From NCBI GenBank assembly GCA_037903355.1, contig JBAJFE010000039.1, positions 248,001 through 312,000 on the forward strand: a stretch of 64,000 nt of DNA. The letters are read 5' to 3'. The notes beneath the pieces are model-generated. The model made no database searches. It worked only from the letters and a program-made list of their open reading frames with translations, and had not been told where the DNA came from. The translations under genes and the position numbers were made by a program. Shown in pieces: positions 1 to 11,429 of this stretch; position 1 is the first letter of the stretch; each line of letters opens with the position of its first letter. Source of the DNA: Trichuris trichiura. Lineage: Eukaryota; Nematoda; Enoplea; Trichinellida; Trichuridae.

Positions 1-918
1 TTAGTCTCTGGCATTTTTTGCGAACATCCGAAGTTTTCATCTTTAATTCATTCCACCTGTACGAACTGTTTCTGCACTACGATTTTCGTTTTGTCCCTGT
101 AAGCGGCATGCATCCACAGATGCAACTTTCGCAATTGACTAATTGTCTTTGGACCATTTGTCAGCTAATATATGAGTCACAAGAGATACTTTTCTTCATC
201 AGTTTCACTGGTACTCTGAGCCAGCGGCTCGTAGTCAGCAGAGAAAGTGCGGACTGCTGGAGAACAGCAAGATTTTATCATTTCAGGTAAACTATCCTTG
301 TCCATCCTCCAACCGAAATTGTTATGAAGAGCAATATTTGTGTCATGTATAATACTCTGCGAATATGAGTCAACTCGGCCATGTGACCAAAGTATCTTCA
401 CATCAACGAAGAATAAATATGCTAAGCACTCCTAACTGCGTTCCACCAGTTGACAGAAGTGTAATGTAGCATCTTTTCAGAGCATAGCAAAAGGAGTGCC
501 CTACCACGCTGCTATCAACGGTTGGACGATGATTAAAGGCAGTTGCACGTAAGTGGCATAATCTGAGGTCTACAAGCATGTGCAGTGCCAATTACGAACG
601 TAACAACTTTGAAGATTCTGCTTATCCGCCGAAAAAAGGATGCCTAGCATCCTCACCTATGCAAAACTACCTTCAAATCCTATCAGCAAACTAAAAGTGG
701 ATAGAGAAAAAATTTTAGCGCCAATGAGACTTGGAATGTTTATTAACTGATGGATGGCAAAACGGATTACCCACTGGACTGTCAAGGTTGAAAAGCATGT
801 ACAAACAATTCAGACCAAACAGAGCAAGCGGCTACACTGAACAGGCATTCTAAATAAGGAGTTCAGATCAACTACTGTACGACCAATAACCGGAGCTGAC
901 ATTGCACTTAATAACATA
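1..918. other. No convincing gene; possible exon fragment on minus strand
   Basis: Downstream (3') of the SAM-Tudor gene I see no firm coding exon. On the minus strand an open stretch at about 177-401 ends in an acidic tail (residues TSETDEEKYLL) that could be a terminal exon of a gene lying to the left. It has no recognisable domain and no supported splice partner. The plus-strand stretch at 18-290 looks like its shadow. Everything else is ordinary AT-rich sequence. Confidence 0.25.
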
Positions 919-2230
919 TCACCGCTGTAAAGCTGAAATTCGTTCCTTTGTTTTTGGATTAAACAGCTTGACAGTGCACCTGTCATAATCTTTCATTGTG
1001 ATTTGGACAGCAACCATGAAACCATACTTGGACACCTTTTCCAAACACTCTTCGTCACTGCCACCATAAAGACCGCCTAATTCCACTTTGCACATCAGAG
1101 ACAGAGGTGGTCGCTTGATCATTTTGACAGGCAGTTCTCTGATGGAACGAAACGGGCTTTCTACTGTGTAGCCATGGTCTACGCAGTGTACTGGCAGGCT
1201 TCCATGCTCTAGTACTGTTTTGCAGATGCGTCCACGCATCCACGTCTCCGACGCTTCACACAGTACGCAACAAGGCTTATCGGGGAAAATGGTATCTAAT
1301 TGAATTGTTGGTAATTCACGATAACATTCAGTCAAATATTTTTCCATCTTTTTGACCTCCCTGTCCCATTTCTGCGTTGTAATGAAGAAACGGTTAGGAG
1401 TTTCCCATTGGGATATTCTTGCAATAAACAGACCGTCACTTTCCTTTTCAATCTCATTCAAAAGAGACAACTGCTTGGGATACACGTCGTTTACATTGGT
1501 CGCATGCAAGTTTTCTTCTTCTCTCGCTGATAGCTGCACACTACCTGCACCTTCATCTAAATTCTCATTCTCGTCCCCCGGAGGCCGCGCAACACCTTTT
1601 TGACTTTTCGGTTTGTACTGCGAAGAACAATCCAGGCTACAAGAGCTAGAAGAACTCGAATCAATCTTTTTTTCAAGTTTAAATGCAGCCGTATTAGCCG
1701 TGGCATTCCCATTGCCTGAAACACGGATATTGGACAACTGCGTTAGTACACTCGCACCTACAATCCCTGCGTGAATGCTCTCCAAAAAGCTTCGGGCGTT
1801 GAGAATTACAGAAACCACTGCTTTTCTTCATTAGTTTTTCCTGCTAAACTGCTATGAGATAACGAGAGTAATAAATACAACTAGCAGTTGAGGTCCAACC
1901 TGTCTAGAGTTTTCTCTAACAGACAGCTGTCAGATAACGACAGATCAGAGCGTCCGGTTCGCAAAGCTGCTGCATTCGAAACGATCGGATGCAATCCATC
2001 AACTCATCTAGCTCTTCTATCTTGTAACCATTTGACAAGGCTACAGTTAGGTCTTCCTTCCGAAAAGAGAGCAAATCCTTGCCGTTCACCTTGAGCTCGT
2101 CAATAAGGATTTTTTTCCACTTCGTTTGACAGAAAATCTCCAGCCACTTCGAAATTGCATCGGTTGTATAATTCATTGCTCGGGTTTCAGCAAGATTCTT
2201 GCAGTAGCGTTCAAAATTATCACCCACCAT
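919..2230 (-). CDS. SAM domain plus Tudor domain protein
   Basis: Two exons, 2230-1921 and 1817-919, joined in phase 1, give about 402 residues. The first exon holds a SAM-like helical domain (about residues 20-90; AISKWLEIF, VNGKDLL and the FRKEDL core). A Ser-rich, low-complexity linker follows. The second exon ends in a Tudor/eTudor domain at about residues 245-350, with NRFFITT, CCVLCEASETWMRGRI and VHCVDHGYTV matching the beta-barrel that binds methylarginine. SAM plus Tudor architecture is typical of germ-granule or piRNA-pathway TDRD proteins, so a role in germline RNA regulation is a family-based inference. The start is the first ATG of the open frame; exons further upstream cannot be excluded. 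The exact member of the TDRD family is not assigned. Confidence 0.72.
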
Positions 2231-2353
2231 ACCGTACCGTTAAAGCTTGCAGCACCGAAACTGTTGCACGTAATACAGTAAGCATCGATCCTGCGCATTT
2301 TTTCACAAGATCACTTTTGCCCCTATTTATTTATTACTGAAGTAGTAAAAACT

Positions 2354-2511
2354 GTTTATTTATACTTGCGCATAAGCAAAATCCTCGAAGTTTTTAGAGC
2401 CTGCCGTACTCCGTTTTCAACAGTTACAAATAAACGTTGATCGTTGAAAAGCGAAGCAAGGCAGGCTCCGAAAACTTCAAGGATTTCGCTTAGGTGTAAG
2501 TATAAATAAAC
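2354..2511. repeat. Inverted repeat (MITE-like), 158 bp
   Basis: Arms at 2354-2405 and 2460-2511 are imperfect reverse complements of about 52 bp. The left arm begins GTTTATTTATACTTGCGC and the right arm ends GTAAGTATAAATAAAC. The short centre is itself partly palindromic (CGTTTTCAAC / GTTGAAAAGCG). No coding capacity and no clear target-site duplication. The structure fits a non-autonomous foldback or MITE element. Confidence 0.7.
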
Positions 2512-3583
2512 GCTTTGCATTGCTTCCATAGTAAATGTACAGATGGAATTTCAAAATGCCATTATAAAGTTTTTCATTTTCGAAGACTACTTTTGCGATG
2601 AAATGAGTTCCTCTATTTTACTATAGGGTACGGAGCAATGCTGCTTAACCTGGCTGGCTTGACTTCAAGTCTTTACTTGGCCTCGAAGCGATTGGTCTTG
2701 CAGCCGTGTCGGCACCCATTTACACAATTCGCCTGGTGCAAATCCTGTATATGTGGTACATAGAAGATATGCGTAGTAAGTACATAAGCAGCACGTATTT
2801 ATGCTATATACGACAAGCCTGCAGCACATGCTGCTTACACATGAGATATTTTCTGTTCTCCAGAATTTCTACAACATATGCTTAAACAAGAGATGTACAT
2901 GGATTTGTCCCGTTCGTATTTGCCCATAAAGCTGTTGTGTCCCGTGACAACGCTACATAGGGCCAAGGGACTAGCAGGGCTATAGCCACACGGCTGCCTC
3001 TAGCGTTGACCACGAACAACACAGAGAACCTAATTTCAGAGGATTACGGTGGGTGTGGAACGGAGGTGTGTGATGGTTGGTTGTGTTTATCTTGTACGCT
3101 CTGGAAAGTAAAGTCTTGCTTGGAACTTATTAAAAGCGAGTCAAATAAGCGAAAAAACTTCTTTAATCTCTTACAAGGCAAAAATCCATGTACATCTCTT
3201 GTTTAACAACTACACCCGTTACAAACTATACGCCTTTTAGATAACATATGTTTAATATAGAGGTTGTATATCGTATACGCACAAGATGTTTGTGGAGTCT
3301 GCGACATTAGCGCAGTATTCCTCGCCTATAAACAGAATACTTGCGAGACCCACAGTTTCTATGGTATACGTGTAGTGTGTATACTGTATGTACTTGCATA
3401 CGAGGATTAGTTACGTCATATATGACTTCTTCGTGGTACAAATTGGTTATAACTAGGATAGTTACGGCACAGATGCAGTATCTATGTTGTATGTAATTGC
3501 ATACATGGTGTACTCATAGAATGTATGATATATACACGGTTACTGTTTCGAAGATGTGGTTTCTTGGTACAGGGCCGTATGTT
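2512..3583. other. Gene-free stretch
   Basis: Between two inverted-repeat elements the sequence is AT-rich with many GTATAC, ATGTAT and TATATAC runs. No open frame has domain content or credible splice signals. I see nothing functional here. Confidence 0.4.
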
Positions 3584-3859
3584 TTCATAATGAAGTAGCT
3601 TTAGTACGGAGAGAGTCCCATTTAATTTGCGATAAAGGCGTGAACTCCGGAGCTTTCAGGTCACTCGGGACCCGTCTTCAGCGGTTTTAAATCATAAATA
3701 TCTTAAATGTCTTAAATTATAATTATAAATTATAAATTAGAAATTATTTATAATTTAAGACCGCTGAAGACGGGTTTCGAGTGACCCGAAAGCTCTGGAG
3801 TTCACGCCTTTATCGCACATTAAACGGGACTCTCCGTAATAAAGCTATTTCATTATGAA
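3584..3859. repeat. Long near-perfect palindrome (foldback element), about 276 bp
   Basis: Left arm from 3584 (TTCATAATGAAGTAGCTTTA) and right arm ending at 3859 are reverse complements over about 110 bp with few mismatches. Each arm contains GCGATAAAGGCGTGAACTCC, then an AGCTTTC..GGTCACTCG block and CCCGTCTTCAGCGGT. The loop at about 3690-3755 is almost pure A/T. The arms carry the repeat core that recurs elsewhere in the window. This is best read as a foldback or MITE element; no transposase is present. Confidence 0.85.
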
Positions 3860-4972
3860 GGTTACTGTTACATAGAAAGAAGGTATTTATGGTATCTACT
3901 ATCTCTACGGCATGCTTATTTAATGTATATTGTATATATCTGGCTAGCGGGAATATTTGGTGTATGTACGACATAAACAGTATGCATTGCCTTCAAATAG
4001 GATGCCTGTGATACACAGGCTCTATAGCCACACGTGCACTATCTGTAGTATATATACTTAGCTACAGGACATGTTTATGCTATGCATAGTAAGGACGTGG
4101 TATACTACATGTGTACCGTGGAGGCACTAAATATTATAAACATCTTTTTAAAAGCAGTGTGTATCACATGTATAGTATAGAAGCCATAAATATTCGTCTC
4201 GTGCAACAATGAGCACCATAGACGTTACATGTATGCCTATTCGGGATACAGCAAATGTTTAGGTCTATTTAGGTCTAATTCATACCACATCCATTCCATG
4301 TATGGCATAAATATGTCCTGTAGGTACTATACTATACTTATACACGCCACAGAACTTTCAGAATATACAGGTGCGATAGTCAGAGTGATAGGGAAAGGGC
4401 TAACCATTTCTTCCGTGTCCTTCCCCTGTATTGAAAACGTAACTGCGGCGATTTTAAGTTCCTCCACGAAGACTAGGTAAAACCACAGCTTCACGAGCAG
4501 AGAGAGATCACAGTCTTTCTCAATGAAACTTATTTCTGCGCCCTGTGAGCTGCGCATTGCAATTTTAAGGGACTTTTTCTAATTCTCCTTACCGTCGAAA
4601 CATGCGCGAACGCATAAGCAGTTCCCTTGAGCACTACTGCTTAGTACATCTCCAGGTGAAAAGTGCTTATAGCACTCATTCGCGTTGCTGCGAGCTAGAC
4701 GAACAAGTTTGCCGTGGTGCAGAACGCCTTTCTCTCGTAGAAAGCTGAAAGTATCTTTCTAGTCCTTTATCCAACGCACAGCTCGTTTCGCGCCCAGCAT
4801 GTAAGTTTTCAAGGTCAATTGTGTTTGATTGGTTATCTCTTATGCTAATGATCGGACCATAGGAATGTTGAAATGCGAAGGTGCTATCCAAATTCAAGCA
4901 ATTCAATGCGGCATAAAAAGTTGCAGCTGATCCGTTATTCTGAGTTTATTACCTTCTTTGTGAACTTTAATA
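3860..4972. other. Gene-free stretch
   Basis: Short open frames at 4229-4480 and on the minus strand at 4676-4906 lack domains, splice partners and coding-like composition. I see no gene, only AT-rich sequence with GTATA and ATGTA motifs like that flanking the neighbouring foldback elements. Confidence 0.4.
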
Positions 4973-5159
4973 CAGTAAAACCCCCAAAGTTGACCGCTCC
5001 TATATGGTGACCACCTCCCTAAGTTGACTGAATTTTGACCAGTTGGTTTGTCCGCACGTTAGCCGAGCCACTTATTCCCACTTCCTATATGTTGACCACC
5101 TCCTATGTTGACCAGTTTACTCCAGTCTGTTGGGTGGTCAACTTACGGGGGTTTTACTG
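4973..5159. mobile_element. Pogo/Tc1-type MITE with TA-flanked CAGT termini
   Basis: A 187-bp element starts CAGTAAAACCCCC and ends GGGGGTTTTACTG. It is flanked on both sides by TA (4971-4972 and 5160-5161), as expected for TA target-site duplication. CAGT-type termini are characteristic of pogo/Tigger members of the Tc1-mariner superfamily. The inside holds direct repeats of a CCTATATG(G/T)TGACCACC unit and GTTGACC. No transposase frame exists, so it is non-autonomous. Confidence 0.82.
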
Positions 5160-5569
5160 TATTAATCGTAGTGTCGAAATAACTGCATTGGTTAATGGAT
5201 TTTTACAGAAAACAACAGCTTAAAATAATGGAATTATAAACGACGCTGATTCATACCAATTTTGCAGGTGAGTAAGACTTCATTTGTACTCGTTGGAAAC
5301 AAGCGGGAATGGACGAACAGTTGATACAAAGCAAGGTAAGTTGACTGACCGTGTCGCTAGCCTGCTCTCCTTCTAACAAGCTTACTCATGTATAAATACA
5401 TCTTTGTTACTTTGATTAAGGAAAATTGCATACTGCAGCAATTTACGCCTAGTCATTGGGCAAATAAGCTGGTCAAATATAAGCTCATCACATTGCTCCC
5501 AGCAGAAAAGAGCAGACGGCATTGTTGTATCTAAACTGACAGTTCACTGCACTGCCATCGCTGTTGTAC

Positions 5570-8500
5570 ATGAATACATTGATTCTTCTGCTAATCACTG
5601 CAGTTTTCTTTCTCGAATTCCTACCTGTACGTATTCTTGAAACTGCTTATATTCTGAGTATTTCCTAATGACCAGACAGACGACCTTCTATTGCTAAAAT
5701 TTATAAGGCATCCTTTGCAGGCCGTTATTCTGGCAGGTGGAATGGAACGTATGATTGTTAAGGACGGACGAAGTTGTATGATCGAAAGGATTCGTGCCGG
5801 TTATCTACACGGTATGAAGGTCACCCAGTTCTCAGACAAAGTCGAAAGCGTCGAACTTTGCCTGAAAAAGTGCTTGGATAACAGAAGCGTCTGCAGTGCC
5901 TTTAGTTACGTTGAAGAAATGAGTCTGTGCAAACTGATAGCCAATGCAGTCCAAACTGCCGTGAAACTTTGGGGAACACAGGAATTTGTCGGCCTCATTA
6001 AAGACTGCTCACCAGGTCAGTTAATTTTTGGCCTCTGTAAGAATCATCCAAAAGCGTAGTTTTCAATTATCCTTTTTTGTTGATAAGATACAGAATCCAT
6101 TATCCAGAATGCAAAAGACCAAAAGTGCTGCAGATCTGAGATTTTTCAGATTTTAGAGCGTGTGTCTATCTATTAATACCACGGAAATATAAATCATCAG
6201 CATATCATGTCGTCATATTCTGCTGTGTTACCACCGAAAACCTGCTCAGGTTGAGACTCGAAAGCTCCGGCTTGAAAGTTGAATTCGCTGAACGGTTCTC
6301 GGTTTAAATAAGGTTCATGTTATATGCTTACGCATCTATGTAATCCAAAGTGCATCATATGTTGGTTTCAAAATTCATATGAAGGTTCATAGGCATACTG
6401 TATACCTAACATGAAGATCATATTGCACAGTGCTTTATCCTGGTTAGCAGTTTTTTAAATTGTTTGTTCAGAATCGTTTGTAACATTAGCAGCTATTTTC
6501 ATCGGAAAAGTTTTGTCTGATTTCGTAACTTTGATAGCAAAATCGCGTTAAGTTCGTTTTTAATATTAAAGTTAAAGTTACGGCGGAGTTTTCAGAACTC
6601 GGCAGACCAGTGTTCTGTTCTCAGAATTGCCGGAAATTAAAAGGGACTTCACACATATTATTGCGCACCGATAATGGTCTTTGCAAACCCGTAAGGTTAA
6701 ACTTGTTTTCTCCATAGAAAAAACAAGTATTGTTCACGTAATTATTAATCCTAATGAAATTAACTTACTGTTAAACAGTCAGAACAATATCAGTGCCATA
6801 TGGGTGGTGTGCTTATGTAATCCTCCTGACTTCAGGCTCCTAACTAGCGGCAGCTGGCGAGAGGATGTGATGATGAAGTGCATGGATACGCACCATACTA
6901 TGAGATGTGAGACTGAGCAGAGAAAAATTGCATTGTTCATAGGGCTGAACATTATTTAATTTGTTCATGGGGCTAATTTATTCTATTTTATTGCATTTTT
7001 CTGCGTATAGCTTATTTTATGCGTACTGCGTAAGACAAAGTTGCACGTTCTTTCTGTTCTTTCTACTCTTTCTGTTCTGCCACTTCAACCAATCAACGCG
7101 CGCGAAGTGGACTAACTAGAACAGGCTGGTGACGAACCAATTTCCGCTAGCAAACTCAGGCAGTTATGTTGTCACGTCCAACTAATCCCTCGCCCATCCT
7201 CCAGCTAATGAGCGCCCTCGAGATTGACCAATGAGAGTAGGGAGCGCAAGCAATCCTGAGCTTTAGAAATACTGTGCTAGGCTGTTCTGTTTGCATTAGT
7301 TAAAACGTATCAACGATCCGTTTTCTACAATGAATATAGGAACAGAAAGCTTTTCATAAACGTATGATCGAAAACTGATAAAGTCGTGATTTTGAAAACG
7401 TAGTTTTTCTGACTGCCCGTTGGTATTTCCCAACTTGTTGATGGGTATGCCTTTATCTAGCATTGGAAAATGGGACGATTTTAGGATCCCTCGTTTGTGA
7501 CTTAGATGAGCGGCTCTTGCGCAAATAAATTATGAAATAACGTAATTTCTCGCTTGAAATCTCAAAGGATAGAATCACCGCTTATTAAAGGTATTGCGCT
7601 GAATTGTTAACGGCTACGCAGATAATGACAACGCAAAGGAGGCACTTCTATGGAAACAAAAAATGATTAAGCCACAGTTTCAGGCGCCGAAGAGTCACAA
7701 AGACCACCCAAGCACGTGACATGTGGAAAACCTTACTTTCGACCGAAAAGTGTTGAAGAGACTAACGCTTTTCGCATTGTTAGAGGCAGTGAAGCTAACC
7801 CGTATTCCCTTCCTTGGATGGTGTCCGTGCAAAGAGAAAATGAACACAGATGTGGAGGGACAATAATCGCCTTGAACAAAAGAGCGAATCATTCCTATTA
7901 CGTGCTTACAGCTGCCCACTGCTTTTTTTCTACCTCGTGAGTAATTTGTTTGTAATTAGTGTTATAACGTATACTGCAGGAACTACTGAAGGTTAAGACT
8001 TTTATTTATCTGTTTTAAGATTGTTTCCAATACTCGAGGTCGATGAAAGAATTCCAGACTACAAAATTAGAGTGGTTGCAGGAGTACATTCACTGACGTA
8101 TGATCTGTTCAAACGACATGCACAAATCAGAAAAGTGGGGAAGAGCTACATTCATCCACGTTTTGCTGCAAGAAAGTATTTCAACGACATAGCTGTAATC
8201 AAAACGCAACGACCATTTGAGTTCACTAATTACGTCAGCTCTGCTTGCCTTCCGGATAAAAATCAAGTTTTGCCTGTAGGCATTCGATGTCTGGTTTCAG
8301 GCTGGGGCCACACTTCCGGTACGAGAAGCTATTGCCCTTTTGTTTTGTCAGTATCATACCAATCCCATTTGCAGAAACAGGAACCGGCGTTGATCGCCTT
8401 AAACAAGTCTATCTTCCTATTCTTTCTGACAACTACTGCAGACGCGCTTATGGTTCGATCTACTTACCAGGAATTATGACCTGCGCTGGCTATGAAAACG

Positions 8501-11429
8501 GCGGAGCTGACTCTTGTCAAGTACGTGATCATAAAGTCTAATAACGATTTTAAATTACTAAACGAAGTTTATCCACTTTTTAAAAGTTTTAGGCAGTCAG
8601 GCACCTACACGAGATAAATCTTCGTTGACTAGATGCAATTTATCTGCACATAAGGGGGAGAAGAACAACAGTGCAGCCCTTAGTTTTTAACAAACATTGC
8701 AGCTATTAAGACATTAGCACCCAATGAAACTCGGTCCTCAGGAAAGAGACTCTACAGGAAAAAAGCTAAGATTTTTTGAGTAGAGGGCATTTATCGTAAC
8801 CATGTGCTACAGTCTTTTCAAGGTATTAATTTAAAATTTTGTAGGTAATGTTAGGGTTTATGAAATTAATTTGTTGCTTGATAAACGACAACTAGAAAAG
8901 GTCGAAGATGATAAAAATGTTTAGTAGCATTTAAAACCGTTCATAGCTTTTGCCGCGCAAAGTAAGGTTTCCAAAATGCAGCGGTTGGGTGAATATGTTA
9001 ATTTGCTGCGTGCTAGAAAAGCTTTACTCATTTTATCTACTTTACAATGCTTTAGGTCGAAGGTTAAAGCTTAACAAATATTAAGTATGCTTTGAGTTGT
9101 GAAAAGTACATGCCTATGTAGTATGCGAAGCTGTCATACAGAATATGTCCCTTTCAGACGAGCAAGAAAATCTTTTGTTTTCATCCGGTGCTTTCGAGTC
9201 TACACGTAATCCCTTTTTAGCGGTAAAATTAATGGAATATACGAAGCATTTAATATTTTGCACATTTCCTATGCGTTTTGTGCAATACCTAATGGCAAGG
9301 CGATAAGGTATTAACTCAACTCCTTTCATTATGCTCCTCCAAGCCTACAGTAGCTATACCTACTGGACAAAAATGGGCTGTCTTTTCGCTCCTTTGCTGG
9401 CTATACTTTTCTTATATCTTTGCTTCGGCTTAAGTTAGGGCGGAATACAGTAGCCGATAAGGATGCGAGAAAAATTGGGTTCTGCAGTCGTAGAACCTCG
9501 TCGGTTACAGTGTTCTGCCCTAGCTTAAGCCTAAGGCAAAATATAAAGACAGTGCAGCCACATCGCAGTGAGAAAACAGCACGCTTTGCTCTGTAGTTGT
9601 TGCCACTGTAGGTTTGAGGGGTCTTAATCAACACGATTAAAAAACACTCACTGCCCATGATGCGATTAACACTTTGCCTAAATATTATTTAGCATTGTTT
9701 AGGATGCTTACGCAAAGTATGTAATATACTAAAATAATATAGACATTTTATGCTTTGCCTAAAAATGCCATTTATTTTTATGAAATGGCAGCATTTATTA
9801 CATTGCTAGTAACGTATACAGAGGACTGTATACAGAAGTTATCTATACCTACTTTAACAGTTACCTTAATGCTTTGAGCACAGAGATATCGGTAACGGTG
9901 CGATTGATTAACGATTGACTGTCAGAATTTATTAAGATGAGTATCCTAGGGGAACGAAAATTATAATTCGACGTATCCAGTCAGTTGGCAATTCATCATA
10001 ATTCATTATAAGTTCCTGCTCTTTATTTCCTGAGGTTTATGTGATTAACAGCTGCTGGTATACAGGCAAGTTCAAGTATATAACACACATAGCATTCAAC
10101 TGGGCCACCACAGCCTCGGTTCTTCAACCCAACAATGACCCGTATAAACATTTCTCATTCCTCTATGCGGACCTATCGCCTCAAAAATCCCTTTCCTTAC
10201 TCCCTCCCCATCTGAAACCCTAAGGTTAAACTAGAGCATAGAGTCTTTTAGTCCCTGGCCGTACGCGACGTAAGCAACTGCAATAGATATCCGTTTCTAA
10301 ACAATATTTAAGGCGGACAAAGCGGAAGCAGTCTCGTGCTATTACTGCACCTAGCAACAGACGCTTTTAAAAAGACGCGCGAATATAATAGTTTTGATAA
10401 AGTCCAAACGTAAACTACACTCGGCGACTTCGACCAGGGTCATTTTCGAGTCAAAAAATTGAAGCCAGTCTGCGTCTAACGGCCAACCGTTAGATAATGA
10501 TGTGGCTAGAAAAGAGAAATTCCCGCAAAGTCTTCTGGTTTAAGATGCCATTGCGAAACAGTAAAATACGTCGCTTTCAGACGTGCCATAGCTTTCCTAG
10601 TATTTTGCATGTGTTCATGTAAAAATATGTGGTATTCTTTTTTGAGCTGTTTTCAGCAGAGCAAACCTCTTTACGGTCTGCTCAGTTACAGTTATTAAGA
10701 CCACTTTTCTGTTATAGCGCATTCAGAGGATATAAGGATTTTCCTAACTTATTTATAGAAGCAAATAGAGTTTAAACAACGGCTTTAAGTGGCACGCAGA
10801 CGAGTCAGCTTAGCTGATCATAAGGGAACAACATAGCGGTTCTTCAAGCTCTAGCCGGAGAACTAATGCTGCGGAAAGTTTCGCGAAAACAAATGCACTA
10901 TGTCTCGTTTTCATAGTCACGTCGGTTATTAAAAGACGACGACCGTACCTCTAACAAGTTACTTCCATCATAAGACAATGAAAGTTCACTTTCGCGTTTA
11001 TTTTCTTCGTTTCTACAACGGAATGTTGAGTCCGGGACATGACCGATTGTAGCATTAGATCTCATGCCTGAAAACTGTCTTTTTCGTGCACTAGTTTCCA
11101 TTGTTAAAAATGGAATTTCTAACAAAACGTTATGGCTTTCTAATCTGCTGAGCAAAGTATCCTAGCTATTTAAATATAGTTGCTTTTCATAACAGCAGTG
11201 CTGGCACGGTGAGTAAGTGAAATACCTTTCTTTTTCTTGGTGCAAAGTGCCGTTTTTCAAAGCTATACTTTAGGGTGACTCAGGTGGTCCTTTCGTCTGC
11301 TATGACGACGACGACTCGTGGTATCTTCACGGAGTGGTTAGCTTCGGCTACGGCTGCGCGCGCAGAGGGCAACCTGGTATTTATACTCGAGTTGCTGCAT
11401 TTATGGATTGGATAAATCAAAAGAAGTAA
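5570..11429 (+). CDS. Secreted PAN/apple plus trypsin-like serine protease
   Basis: Six exons (5570-5626, 5721-6015, 7684-7936, 8020-8318, 8375-8520, 11274-11429) join in frame to 401 residues plus stop. Exon 1 encodes a hydrophobic signal peptide of about 19 residues. Exon 2 is a PAN/apple module with the cysteine pattern [18 protein letters not shown]. The S1 domain follows: predicted activation cleavage at R148-I149 (RIVRG), His196 in TAAHC, Asp258 in NDIAV, Ser353 in GDSGGP. DSCQ at 346-350 places Asp in the S1 pocket, predicting cleavage after Lys or Arg. C131 upstream of the cleavage site may tether the pro-region. It is likely a secreted zymogen whose PAN domain binds protein or carbohydrate. 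The substrate is unknown. Introns of 1.7 and 2.75 kb carry repeats. Confidence 0.9.
6228..6270 (-). repeat. Dispersed repeat core (CCGGAGCTTTCGAGTC type)
   Basis: On the minus strand this reads CCGGAGCTTTCGAGTCTC and continues to TTTTCGGTGGTAA. It closely matches the copy at 27434-27475 and the arms of the palindrome at 3584-3859. It lies in the second intron of the protease gene. Confidence 0.6.
9185..9228 (+). repeat. Dispersed repeat core (CCGGAGCTTTCGAGTC type)
   Basis: CCGGTGCTTTCGAGTC followed about 20 bases later by TTAGCGGTAAAA is a diverged copy of the same core as at 3646-3690 and 27434-27475. It lies in the 2.75-kb last intron of the protease gene. Confidence 0.5.
9376..9581. repeat. 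Imperfect inverted repeat (MITE-like), about 206 bp
   Basis: The left arm has GCTTCGGCTTAAGTTAGGGC and the right arm GCCCTAGCTTAAGCCTAAGG. Outer parts also pair (GCTGTCTTTTC with GAAAACAGC). The two arms together cover nearly the whole element with a short centre near 9470. It sits in the last intron of the protease gene and has no coding content. Confidence 0.65.

Noticed and set aside
1352..1603. Plus-strand frame opposite the Tudor exon
   Set aside because: Shadow of the Tudor-domain coding sequence.
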